A stretch of DNA of 58,596 bases from Falsiroseomonas oleicola (GTDB lineage: Bacteria > Pseudomonadota > Alphaproteobacteria > Acetobacterales > Acetobacteraceae). The stretch lies in assembly GCF_019029495.1 (NCBI RefSeq), contig NZ_JAERQM010000013.1, forward strand, positions 1 through 58,596, in the 5' to 3' direction. The notes beneath the pieces were generated by a model. It worked only from the letters and a program-made list of their open reading frames with translations, searched no databases and was not told the origin of the DNA. Shown here in pieces: positions 10,323-18,377 of the stretch. A program made the position numbers and the translations under genes. The stretch's first letter is position 1. The number at the start of each line of letters is the position of its first letter.

Positions 10323-10379
10323 TGACGGGTTCAGGGGTAGGGAGAGAGGCTCCCGGCCGGCCCGTCATGGAGACCCCCC
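10323..10379 (+). promoter_or_regulatory. Leader A, copy 2: hairpin upstream of the ParB-like gene
   Basis: TGACGGG (10323-10329) pairs with CCCGTCA (10361-10367), and an inner GGGAG pairs with CTCCC around an AGAGG loop. The outer arms and the ATGGAGA ribosome-site block are identical to copy 1, while the inner arms differ in sequence yet still pair. This pattern favours a conserved structure over chance similarity. Confidence 0.7.
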
Positions 10380-12500
10380 ATGTCGAAGTCCGCCCCGAAG
10401 GTCGCGCTGTCCGCCTCGCGCGACATCCCCTTCAACCGCCTTGTGCTCAGCCAGGCGAATGTCCGGCGCATCAAGGCCGGCATCGCCGTTGAGGAGTTGG
10501 CCGAGGACATCGCCCGGCGCACCCTCCTCCAGAGCCTCACCGTCCGCCCCGTGCTGGACGACGATGGCCGCGAGACCGGCACCTTCGAGGTGCCCTCGGG
10601 CGGCCGCCGCTACCGCGCGCTGGAACTGCTGGTGAAGCAGAAGCGCCTCGCCCGCACCGCGCCGATCCCCTGCATCATCCGCACCGAGGGCATCGCTGAG
10701 GAGGACAGCCTGGCGGAGAACGTGCAGCGCGCCCCGCTGCACCCGCTCGACCAGTTCCGAGCCTTCCAGGCCCTGCGCGAGCGCGGCCGCTCGGAGGAGG
10801 AGATCGCCGCGGCCTTCTTCGTCTCGGTGAGCGTCGTCCGGCAGCGGCTGCGCCTCGCCGCCGTCTCGCCCCGCCTCCTCGACCTCTACGCCGAAGACGG
10901 CATGACGCTCGAACAGCTGATGGCCTTCACCGTTAGCCCCGACCATGAGCGCCAGGAGCAGGTCTGGGAGGCGCTGCAGCGCTCCTACACCAAGGAGCCC
11001 TACCAGATACGCCGCCTGCTGACCGAGGGTGCCGTCCGCGCCTCCGACAAGCGCGCCCGCTTCGTCGGCGCCGAGGCCTATGAGGCCGCGGGCGGGCTGA
11101 TCCTGCGCGACCTGTTCCAGCCCGACGACGGCGGCTGGTGGCAGGATGCCGGGCTGCTCGACCGCCTCGCGCGGGAGCGGCTGGAGCGCGAGGCCGAGGC
11201 GATCCGCGCCGAGGGCTGGCGATGGGTCGAGGCCGCGCCCGACTTCCCCTACGGCCACAGCTACGGCCTCCGTCGCCTGGCCGGCGAAGCACAGCCGCTG
11301 ACCGAGGAGGAGACGGCGCGGCGCGAGGCGCTCCAGGCCGAGTTCGACCGGCTGGAGCAGGACTGCGCCGAGGCCGACGAGGTGCCGGAGGAGACCGACC
11401 GGCGCCTGGCCGAGATTGAGGAGGCGCTCGCCGCCTTCGAGGATCGGCCCGTCGCCTACGATCCTGAGGAGATGGCGTGCGCCGGCGTCTTCGTCAGCAT
11501 CGATGGGTCGGGCGCGCTGCGCGTCGAGAGCGGCTACGTCCGGCCGGAGGACGAGCCGCCGGTCGCGGCTGAGCCGGAGCAGGAGCAGGTCGGGACCGAC
11601 CAGCGATCGGGCGATCCGGAGACGGAGGGCGAGACCACTTCCGAGCCCGACACCGGCACGGCCGCCCCGCCCGTCGAGCCGCCGGAGGAGGAAGAGGGCA
11701 TCCGCCCGCTGCCCGACCGGCTGCTGACCGAGCTCACCGCGCACCGCACCCTCGCGCTGCGCGACGCGCTAGCCGCCGATCCGCAGACGGCCTTCCTCGC
11801 CGCACTGCACGCGCTCTGCCTGCGGCTGTTCTATCGCTACGGCCTCGACTCCTGCCTGGAGATCGAGCCGAAGAGCGCGCTGTTCTCCGCCCAGGCCCCG
11901 GGACTCGCCGACACCGCCTCGGCACGCGCCATCGAGGCCCGCCATGCGCGCTGGCAGGCGCAGATGCCGACGGATCCGGGGGAGCTCTGGCGGATCCTCG
12001 CCGGCTTCGACGCCGACAGCCGCGAGGCGCTGTTCGCGCACTGCGTCGGGCTGACGGTCAATGCGGTGCACGAGGCCTACAACCGCCGGCCCAAGGCGAT
12101 CGCGCATGCCGACCGCATCGCCGAAGCGGTCAGCCTCGACATGGCCGCGGTCGGCTGGCGGCCGACGGCGGAGGCCTATCTAGGCCGCGTCACCAAGGGC
12201 AGGATCCTCGCCGCCGTACGGGAGGCGCGTGGGGTGCGGGCGGCGGAGCGCATCGCTGGCCTGAAGAAGGCGGAGATGGCGACGGCCGCCGAGGAGCTGC
12301 TCGCCGGCACCGACTGGGTGCCCGAGCCGCTGCGGACGCCGGGTCAGGTCTTCGCGGCGGTGGAAGCGGAAACCGAGGCGGCGCCAGAGGGCGAAGCGGA
12401 AACGGCGGCGGAGGGCGGCGATACGGCCATCGCCTCGGCGCCGCCGGCTCAAGACACTGAGGCCGCGGCGTTCCCCATCGCCGCCATCGCCGCCGAGTAA
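10380..12500 (+). CDS. ParB/RepB/Spo0J-family DNA-binding protein (large ICE type)
   Basis: 706 residues. Residues 15-120 are a ParB nuclease-like N-terminal domain with the CTP-binding patch GGRRYRA at 74-80 and the ENVQR motif at 113-117. A helix-turn-helix follows near 138-162 (RSEEEIAAAFFVSVSVVRQRLRL). The remainder is long, acidic and alanine-rich, with a glutamate-rich linker near 395-440, and includes a conserved C-terminal block (WRPTAEAYLGRVTKGRIL). Chromosomal ParB is about 300 residues, so this is the enlarged form found on ICEs and plasmids. No parA lies next to it, so it may act as a regulator or stabiliser and not as a classical partition protein. Confidence 0.87.
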   Translation: MSKSAPKVALSASRDIPFNRLVLSQANVRRIKAGIAVEELAEDIARRTLLQSLTVRPVLDDDGRETGTFEVPSGGRRYRALELLVKQKRLARTAPIPCIIRTEGIAEEDSLAENVQRAPLHPLDQFRAFQALRERGRSEEEIAAAFFVSVSVVRQRLRLAAVSPRLLDLYAEDGMTLEQLMAFTVSPDHERQEQVWEALQRSYTKEPYQIRRLLTEGAVRASDKRARFVGAEAYEAAGGLILRDLFQPDDGGWWQDAGLLDRLARERLEREAEAIRAEGWRWVEAAPDFPYGHSYGLRRLAGEAQPLTEEETARREALQAEFDRLEQDCAEADEVPEETDRRLAEIEEALAAFEDRPVAYDPEEMACAGVFVSIDGSGALRVESGYVRPEDEPPVAAEPEQEQVGTDQRSGDPETEGETTSEPDTGTAAPPVEPPEEEEGIRPLPDRLLTELTAHRTLALRDALAADPQTAFLAALHALCLRLFYRYGLDSCLEIEPKSALFSAQAPGLADTASARAIEARHARWQAQMPTDPGELWRILAGFDADSREALFAHCVGLTVNAVHEAYNRRPKAIAHADRIAEAVSLDMAAVGWRPTAEAYLGRVTKGRILAAVREARGVRAAERIAGLKKAEMATAAEELLAGTDWVPEPLRTPGQVFAAVEAETEAAPEGEAETAAEGGDTAIASAPPAQDTEAAAFPIAAIAAE

Positions 12501-12518
12501 CCGGCCTCCCTGCACCTC

Positions 12519-12544
12519 GCGGGCCCGTCGCAAGGCGGGCCCGC
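12519..12544 (+). terminator. Strong GC hairpin between the ParB-like and Toprim genes
   Basis: GCGGGCCC (12519-12526) and GGGCCCGC (12537-12544) form a perfect 8-bp stem with a 10-base loop, followed by ATCTTTATGGAGGG. The T content after the stem is low, so it may be a partial terminator, or a leader element since the next ribosome site begins only 9 bases later. Confidence 0.45.
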
Positions 12545-12562
12545 ATCTTTATGGAGGGACCA

Positions 12563-13591
12563 ATGCGCGAAGATGCCGCCGCGCTCGCACGCCGCCTGGC
12601 CCGCAACGCCGAGGCGGTCTGCCGCCACTACCTCTCTAACGGCCGACGCGAGGGGCACTGGTGGACTGCGGGCGATGTCACGAACACGCCGGGGCGCAGC
12701 CTGTTCGTGCGGTTGCACGGGCCCGAGGCGGGCAGTGGCGCCGCCGGGAAGTGGACCGACGCCGCGACGGGCGATCATGGCGACCTGCTGGACCTGGTTG
12801 CCCGGGCGCGTGGCCTCGACTGCCTGCGCGACGTGCTGGAGGAGGCTCGGCGGTTCCTGAGCCTGCCCGCGCCGCAAAGGCCCGAGCAGCGCGCGCCTGT
12901 AGCCGTCGGCTCCCCGGATGCGGCGCGCCGGCTGTTCAACGCCGGGCAGCCGATCAAGGGGACGCTCGCCGAGACCTATCTGCGCGCGCGGGGTGTCACG
13001 TACCTGGACGACCTGCCGGCGCTGCGCTTCCACCCGCGCTGCTACTACCGCGCCGACGAGAACGCGCCGGTCGAGACGTGGCCCGCGATGCTCGCCGCGG
13101 TGACGGACCTCGGCGGCACGATCACCGGGGTACACCGCACCTGGCTCGCGCGTGACGGCAGCGGCAAGGCGCCGGTCGCGACCCCGCGGCGGGCGATGGG
13201 CCGACTGCTTGGGAATGGCGTGCGGTTCGGCGCCGCACAGGAGGTCGTCGCGGTAGGCGAGGGCATCGAGACGATGCTCGCACTGCGCTGTGTTTTGCCC
13301 ACGCTGCCGATGATCGCGGCGCTATCGGCGAGTCATCTCGTCGCTCTTGTCCTGCCGCCTGGTGTGCGTCGACTCTACGTTGCCCAAGACAGCGACCACG
13401 CGGGCAACCGAGCTGCCGCAATGCTAACCGAGTGCGCCGGGCGAGCGGGCATTGAGTCTGTCGCCCTGAGCCCGCGTTCGGAAGACTTCAACGAAGATCT
13501 ACGCCAGATCGGAGCTGCCGAGCTGGCCGCGTGGGTGCGCGTGCAGATGGCACCTGTGGATGCAGCCCTGCTGCCTACCGGCAATGGCTAA
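12563..13591 (+). CDS. Toprim domain protein (DUF7146-like, primase-related)
   Basis: 342 residues from the ATG at 12563, preceded by GGAGGGACC; an ATG 12 bases earlier overlaps that ribosome site and is less likely. The N-terminal part (GRSLFVRLHG, GKWTDAATGDHGDLLDLVA) resembles the zinc-less primase-like region of phage/ICE Toprim proteins. The Toprim fold carries Glu233 in VAVGEGIETML, the acidic pair Asp276/Asp278 in LYVAQDSDHAGN and a third acidic motif at EDFNEDL (about 307-312). It probably takes part in replication or priming of the transferred strand. It ends the first block of maintenance genes before the inserted ATPase cargo. Confidence 0.85.
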   Translation: MREDAAALARRLARNAEAVCRHYLSNGRREGHWWTAGDVTNTPGRSLFVRLHGPEAGSGAAGKWTDAATGDHGDLLDLVARARGLDCLRDVLEEARRFLSLPAPQRPEQRAPVAVGSPDAARRLFNAGQPIKGTLAETYLRARGVTYLDDLPALRFHPRCYYRADENAPVETWPAMLAAVTDLGGTITGVHRTWLARDGSGKAPVATPRRAMGRLLGNGVRFGAAQEVVAVGEGIETMLALRCVLPTLPMIAALSASHLVALVLPPGVRRLYVAQDSDHAGNRAAAMLTECAGRAGIESVALSPRSEDFNEDLRQIGAAELAAWVRVQMAPVDAALLPTGNG

Positions 13592-13777
13592 CCTTAGCCA
13601 AACGGTCATCTCAACGCGGGCATGACCCTCGTCCGCTTCGCGCCCATCGCGGACCTTCAGCTAGACCCTGCCATCGCCAAGAAGCGGACGTTTCGGCTAG
13701 TACTTGGCGACCTTGACGGTGTGGCATCACTATTCGGGTTCAGAGCGGCTTCGACAAAATCCACCGCGCGCGATCAT

Positions 13778-13803
13778 TTGGAGGGTCATGAATTGCCCTC
13801 CAA
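13778..13803 (+). promoter_or_regulatory. Hairpin sequestering a ribosome site and start codon
   Basis: TTGGAGGG (13778-13785) and CCCTCCAA (13796-13803) are perfect 8-bp inverted arms with a 10-base loop TCATGAATTG that contains an ATG. In RNA the GGAGGG ribosome site would be paired and the start codon exposed in the loop, an arrangement that can gate translation. It could instead be a DNA operator for the ATPase unit. Confidence 0.5.
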
Positions 13804-13928
13804 GCATGATTCTCAGTGGCAGCGTGGCATTCACGGGTTCTGGCACCTTGGGCGCTGCTGGCGGCGGCTTTATCGCCACCGCGCCACTCACCCCGATCAA
13901 ACCTCCGACACTTGTGCCCACGAAGTAA
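13788..13928 (+). CDS. Possible 46-residue small protein upstream of the SMC-like ATPase
   Basis: ATG at 13788 with GGAGGG just upstream, reading MNCPPSMILSGSVAFTGSGT, then a glycine/alanine-rich hydrophobic stretch and PLTPIKPPTLVPTK before TAA. The start codon sits in the loop of a perfect hairpin whose left arm contains the ribosome site (see 13778-13803). I recognise no family. It ends 43 bases before the ATPase start on the same strand. The frame is open further upstream, but the preceding residues look non-coding. Support is the ribosome site, the composition and the position only. Confidence 0.35.
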   Translation: MNCPPSMILSGSVAFTGSGTLGAAGGGFIATAPLTPIKPPTLVPTK

Positions 13929-13971
13929 TCACGTCATAATTGAAATGGGCAAAAATGGGGGGCTGTATATT

Positions 13972-16728
13972 ATGCCTGTACGGGCAGCTGCCTTTGCATT
14001 CGACGAGAATGCAAGTCTCGACGACAATCTATCCGCGTTCGGAAACTATATCGACGAGATGGACGCCGCGCTGGGAGCGGAAATGCGAAAGCAATTCACG
14101 GCGCTTCTCGAGGGAACGTACAAGGCGGATGAAGTCTGGGATCGGTTGTTCGAGATTTGCGCCGCGCCGCCCACCGAGGACAAAAACACAAGCGAGGTAG
14201 AGGTCGCGGCAGCGCCCGCTAACGCGGCTACCGCCCAACCATTGGCCGCGCCCCTGCCGCCAGTGACCGGCTGGTTACTTGAAGGCGTTTCGATCGAAGG
14301 CTTCAGAGGCGTGAACAATGAGGGGCACCCCCTCGAGCTCAGGCTGCAGCCCGACAAGGTCAGCAGTATCTCGGCGGTGAACGGCGTCGGCAAGACATCC
14401 GTTTACGACGCCGTGCGTTACGCGATCACCGGAAAGCTACCCTGGCTGGATGAACTCCCCGCCGCCGAGCGGGACAAAGACTACTACCAGAATCGATTTC
14501 ACTCGACCGGTCAGTCCACTATAAAGCTCCGGCTCGTCGCCGAACCCGGCGGGGAAAAATGCGCGATCACCATCGGCCGGAACGCGCTAGGCCATCGCTC
14601 GGTCGCAGCCACCGCGCCTTGGGATACCAGCGCGATTCTGACCGCGCTCAATCGCGAGTTCGTATTCCTCGATGGACCGACTTTTCAGAAGTTCATCGCT
14701 GCGGGGCCACTCGTTCGCGGACGTACCTTTTCCGGGTTGCTGGGGCTATCGGCATACAGCGATCTTCGCCAAGCTCTCGCGGGTCTGGTGAACACGCGCG
14801 CGTTCAACAATCACTTCAGTGTTGCTGCCCATGCGCAAAACAAGACGCGCGAAGAGCGGACCGCCCGTGATCTGGCAGCAGCAATTGCCAACGACTACGA
14901 GATTCTAGTTGGCGCGGCCATTGGGGAGTTGAATGCAACGGCGGCGAAAGAGAAGTGCCAGGACGCGCTGGCCCAGATCGCGCCGCTGAAACCTGTCTGT
15001 GAAGGAAAGGCGTTCGCAGCCATCGACATCGACGCCTGCATCGAGGCGATCAAGGATGCCGAGGGCGGGCCGAAACGCGAGCGCCTTGGCACCTGCATCC
15101 GAGAGCGTAGCGATCTCGCTAAAGTTAATCATGAGGCTCCAACTGCGGAGCGGGCCGCGCAACTCACCGCGCTTGCCGCTGAGCGGGAGGACGCGGTGGC
15201 AAGGACCGCCGGCGATCTGATGCTCCAGCTTTATCAGGCAGGCTCGAAGGTCGTGGAAACCGAACAGTGGGAGGATCCGCATCTTTGCCCGCTTTGCGAT
15301 GGGACGGGAACTCACAGCCTGCGGGACCACATTGCCTCCAAGCTCTCCGAGTTCGAGGCCTTGGATAAGGCGGCTACGGCGCTGGCGACGGAATGGAGTG
15401 CGTCCGGGTGGACTGAGCTTCTTCAACTCGAATCCACGATGGAGTCCACCGCCGAAAAACGCCTACTCGCCGCCCGGAATACCCGAGCCGCCGCTGGCTC
15501 GATCTCCAAGGCGGAAGCCGAGGCGTTGGTGGAACATCTTGCGGCGCTGCGCACCAGGGCTGGCGAGATCGATGCGCAGTTGGCAGCCGAGCAGGCCCAG
15601 CTCGAGAAAGAATTGCCGCCGTCGTCGGTCGAGGTGACCAAGAAAGTGGAGACCGCGCGGCGCTTGCAGGATAGCTGGAATAAGCTCGAGCAATCCCGGA
15701 ATGCGATTGCGGAAGAAGCGGTAAGAGACGCCTGTGTTGATCGGGTTCGTGACTTTCTCGTTGATGCATCCAAGACCTTCGCGACGGCCGAGGCAGGTAT
15801 GAGCAAGGCGCGCCTCGCTGCCGTCGAGCCCGTCTTCAAGGAGTATTTCAAGAAGATGTCGTTTCACGGCGTCGAGCCGGCCGTCTCGAAAAAGGCAGAT
15901 AGCGAAGAACTGCGCATCGGCCTTACCCAATTCTACGGGCTAACGAACGTCTCGCCCCAGGCGCTTCTCTCCGAGAGCTTCCGCAACGCCTTCGCGATCT
16001 CGCTCTATCTGGCGGCCGCGTCTCTCTACGGCGGACTGCCGAAATTCGTAGTTCTCGATGATGTGACGTCCAGCTTCGACGCCGGGCACCAGCACTTTCT
16101 AGTTGAACTCATCAGAACCACCTTCGCGAGGCCCGGAAACGCGACAGGACCGCAGGTGATCCTGTTGAGCCACGACACGATGCTCGAAAAGCTGTTCAAC
16201 AAGCACAGCGGTTCGGGAGCGTGGTGGCACCAGCGCCTCGAGGGATCGCCGCAGGTTGCCGTCTTGCCGCAGGCCGGAGCGGTCAACAAGGTGCGCGACC
16301 GCACCATTTCGATGCTTCAAGCCGGCCAGGTCGACTCCGCAAAGGAAGGCGTGCGGCAGTATTTGGAATATCGATTAAGCGATCTCATCAGCAAGCTCCG
16401 CATCCCGGTGCCGGTGGACATCGCCTTCAACGACGACAAGCAATTGGCGGGCGAATTCCTTAAGGCCATTGAGGCGGCCGTCAAACTGCACAAGGCCGCC
16501 AACAGCCTCCAACTCGACGCGGCCCAGCAAGCCGGCCTGAACACCAACATGGTGACGATCGTTGGAAACTTCCTAAGCCATTGGGGCACCGGCCAGGCAG
16601 CGGCATTCTCCGGCCCAGCCCTGCTCGGCGTGATGCAGGCGATCGATGACTATTGCGATTGCTTTACCTTCGAGCCCACTCCGGGCGCGGCCAGGATTTA
16701 CTACAAGTCACTATCGCAACGACAGTAG
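13972..16728 (+). CDS. SMC/Rad50-like ABC ATPase with zinc-hook motif (defence candidate)
   Basis: 918 residues from the ATG at 13972, which has a G-rich ribosome site 8-13 bases upstream; ATGs at 13945 and 13816 are less convincing. After a distinctive first 95 residues comes the ABC-type N-lobe with Walker A NGVGKT (137-142). Two helical arms surround CPLCDGTGTH at 439-448, a Rad50/RloC-like CxxC hook. The C-lobe has LLSESFRNAF (signature-like, about 665), Walker B FVVLDD (692-697) and the switch LLSHD (731-735). A further 170 residues with no known fold end the protein (WWHQR, FLSHWGTG, YCDCF), which could be an effector. Base and codon use look less GC-rich than the neighbours, suggesting separate acquisition. 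Similar architecture occurs in anti-phage ATPases. No defence partner gene is recognised, so function is open. Confidence 0.75.
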   Translation: MPVRAAAFAFDENASLDDNLSAFGNYIDEMDAALGAEMRKQFTALLEGTYKADEVWDRLFEICAAPPTEDKNTSEVEVAAAPANAATAQPLAAPLPPVTGWLLEGVSIEGFRGVNNEGHPLELRLQPDKVSSISAVNGVGKTSVYDAVRYAITGKLPWLDELPAAERDKDYYQNRFHSTGQSTIKLRLVAEPGGEKCAITIGRNALGHRSVAATAPWDTSAILTALNREFVFLDGPTFQKFIAAGPLVRGRTFSGLLGLSAYSDLRQALAGLVNTRAFNNHFSVAAHAQNKTREERTARDLAAAIANDYEILVGAAIGELNATAAKEKCQDALAQIAPLKPVCEGKAFAAIDIDACIEAIKDAEGGPKRERLGTCIRERSDLAKVNHEAPTAERAAQLTALAAEREDAVARTAGDLMLQLYQAGSKVVETEQWEDPHLCPLCDGTGTHSLRDHIASKLSEFEALDKAATALATEWSASGWTELLQLESTMESTAEKRLLAARNTRAAAGSISKAEAEALVEHLAALRTRAGEIDAQLAAEQAQLEKELPPSSVEVTKKVETARRLQDSWNKLEQSRNAIAEEAVRDACVDRVRDFLVDASKTFATAEAGMSKARLAAVEPVFKEYFKKMSFHGVEPAVSKKADSEELRIGLTQFYGLTNVSPQALLSESFRNAFAISLYLAAASLYGGLPKFVVLDDVTSSFDAGHQHFLVELIRTTFARPGNATGPQVILLSHDTMLEKLFNKHSGSGAWWHQRLEGSPQVAVLPQAGAVNKVRDRTISMLQAGQVDSAKEGVRQYLEYRLSDLISKLRIPVPVDIAFNDDKQLAGEFLKAIEAAVKLHKAANSLQLDAAQQAGLNTNMVTIVGNFLSHWGTGQAAAFSGPALLGVMQAIDDYCDCFTFEPTPGAARIYYKSLSQRQ

Positions 16729-16772
16729 AGACGCTTCTGCCACCGCCGATCGCCGATGCATATTGCGTCTCT
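16727..16772 (+). terminator. Inverted repeat at the end of the ATPase gene
   Basis: AGAGACGC (16727-16734), which includes the stop codon region, is complementary to GCGTCTCT (16765-16772), leaving a 30-base loop. No T-tract follows. It is a weak terminator candidate or a remnant boundary of the cargo insertion. Confidence 0.25.
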
Positions 16773-17160
16773 GAGTCCACACAGTGCGGTGTTTCTGCGC
16801 ACCCGATAAGCTTTGCCGGCTCATACCGATCCGGTCTCATGCGGCCACCGCCTACATGGCAGCTAAAACTTCACAGTGGGCCATCGAACGGCTCGGATGA
16901 GGTCGCGAGCTGACGAGGCAAATTTTGCTCGATGATGCGCCGCATGAACGGCCCGCTTACTGGCCACCGCTTTCCAAAAGCAGACCGTGCGGATACGGCC
17001 AAAACTTGTCGTTGAGTACCGACATGGGGTGAACGTGGAAGCAGTGGACGTACTGGGCTGGCCAGGTGTCAGTCGGCAGTCTCTCGCGCATCGCCGCGCC
17101 CACGGCCTTCTCGCTGGCGATCGGGCCGGAGCCGGGCCCTCCCCGCAACGCCGTCGCGCA
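16773..17160. other. Gene-poor stretch before leader B copy 1
   Basis: No convincing gene is visible. A minus-strand frame ending at 16957 reads LPTDTWPAQYVHCFHVHPMS and continues plausibly for about 20 residues, but it runs into low-complexity leader sequence and has no start. It may be a relic. The junction between the inserted ATPase cargo and the ICE backbone should lie in this stretch. Confidence 0.4.
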
Positions 17161-17342
17161 ACTTTCTTCCCCGCGGCCCTGACGGGCCGCTTCCTCGCGA
17201 CGCAAGAAAGCCGCGCGCCGGCGTCCTCCGCTGCGCTGCGGCCCTCCGGCTTCGCCTGCGGGTGCCGGTCCGTCCCGCCCCCGGCCGGGTGATCGCCACG
17301 AAGGCCGCGATGGGCGCGGCCCGTGACAGCGAGGACCCGGCC
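17161..17342 (+). promoter_or_regulatory. Leader B, copy 1: long repeated leader of the DUF2493 gene
   Basis: This shares three blocks in the same order with 19211-19381: CTTTCTT/AAGAAAG arms (17162-17168 and 17204-17210) with a CCTCGCGA segment between; a 22-base identical block at 17223-17244 (core GCTGCGCTGCGG); and a 21-base identical block at 17303-17323 that folds as GGCCGCG/CGCGGCC around ATGGG. The start codon of the DUF2493 gene follows 19 bases after the last block. It is probably a structured 5'-UTR or shared operator. Spacing between blocks is similar but not identical in the two copies. Confidence 0.65.
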
Positions 17343-18275
17343 ATGACCGACCGCTTCGACGACACCGAACCCACCCACGCCGCCTCCGCCACCGCGCACC
17401 TGCTCGACGAGCTCCAGCTCCACGGCTACCGCCCCTTCGCCGACGAGCCCGACCCTCGGCCACTGCCCGATCCCGACCGCCTCTCCGGCGCCGTCGCCGA
17501 CATCTTCGACGTACTGGTCGCCAGCCTCGGCGAGACGCGCCTCGAGCCCGACCTGCCCGACCTGCTCTGGTCGCTGGTCAACCTCTTCCATCGCGGCATC
17601 GACCGCATCGGCCGCGAGCTCGACACCAACGAGGTTGCCCAGCAGCGCTCCCAGCGCGAGCAGGACGGTTCCGAGGTCCGCTCCGTCGAGCTGGAAAGCC
17701 TCCTCGCCCAGGGCCTCACGCTCATCGAGCGCCGCAACGCCTTCGAGTTCCTCCGTGATGCCGCGGCCGAGCACTTCGAGCACCACACCGGTTCCGCCTG
17801 GCGCCCGCGCGCCGGTTCGATGGTCAGCCGCCGCACGATGACCGCGGCGATGATCGACAGCCGCGACTTCCTCGCCGCCAGGCGCCGCGCCGAGGCCGAG
17901 CCGCTGCTGCCGCCGGGCGTGCGCATCGCATTCGCCGGCGGCGTCGAGTGCAACGACCACCAGCGCATCTGGGCCGCGCTCGACCGGGTGCATGCGAAGC
18001 ACCCCGATATGGTGCTGCTGCATGGCGGCACGCCGAAGGGCGCCGAGCGCATCGCCGCCTGCTGGGCCGACCAGCGCAAGGTGCCGCAGATCGTCTTCAA
18101 GCCGGACTGGCACCGCCACGCCAAGGCCGCGCCCTTCAAGCGCAACGACGCGCTGCTCGAGACGCTGCCGATCGGCGTCATCGTCTTCTCCGGCTCGGGC
18201 GTCACCGACAACCTGGCCGATAAGGCGAAGCGACTCGGCATCCCGCTCTTCGACTTCCGCGGGGGCGGCGGGTAG
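17343..18275 (+). CDS. DUF2493 domain protein of ICE backbone
   Basis: 310 residues from the ATG at 17343. Residues about 195-305 form the DUF2493/YspA-like Rossmann-type domain (GVRIAFAGGVECNDHQRIWAAL, MVLLHGGTPKGAERIAACWA, VIVFSGSGVTDNLADKAKRLGIP), related to SLOG-type folds that may bind nucleotides or their derivatives. The N-terminal 190 residues are helical and specific to the ICE/plasmid family. The biochemical role is unknown. SLOG-like domains have been linked to nucleotide signalling, but no catalytic residues can be asserted here. It is preceded by leader B copy 1. Confidence 0.8.
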   Translation: MTDRFDDTEPTHAASATAHLLDELQLHGYRPFADEPDPRPLPDPDRLSGAVADIFDVLVASLGETRLEPDLPDLLWSLVNLFHRGIDRIGRELDTNEVAQQRSQREQDGSEVRSVELESLLAQGLTLIERRNAFEFLRDAAAEHFEHHTGSAWRPRAGSMVSRRTMTAAMIDSRDFLAARRRAEAEPLLPPGVRIAFAGGVECNDHQRIWAALDRVHAKHPDMVLLHGGTPKGAERIAACWADQRKVPQIVFKPDWHRHAKAAPFKRNDALLETLPIGVIVFSGSGVTDNLADKAKRLGIPLFDFRGGGG

Positions 18276-18377
18276 CGCCGCCCGCACCATGATGCGCTCG
18301 CGCAAAGGCGAACCGCTGGGCGACCGCGATCCGCTATAATCGGGGCGCATCATCGCGCCTCGACCGGGGAGGGTCGA

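Noticed and set aside
10365-11744. 459-codon open frame on the minus strand opposite the ParB-like gene
   Set aside because: Leu/Gly/Ala-rich antisense translation without motifs. The ParB motifs on the plus strand are clear.
12519-12544. Hairpin after the ParB-like gene as a third leader A copy
   Set aside because: It has different arms and no TGACGGG/CCCGTCA or AGAGAGG elements, so it is listed as a separate hairpin.
13622-13939. 105-codon frame upstream of the ATPase
   Set aside because: No recognisable fold and rich in Arg/His/Thr. The shorter frame from 13788 has a ribosome site and is preferred, though still tentative.
16957-17090. Minus-strand peptide-like stretch (LPTDTWPAQYVHCFHVHPMS) as a gene end
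   Set aside because: Looks protein-like for about 40 residues but lacks start, ribosome site and known family. Kept only as a note on the gap.
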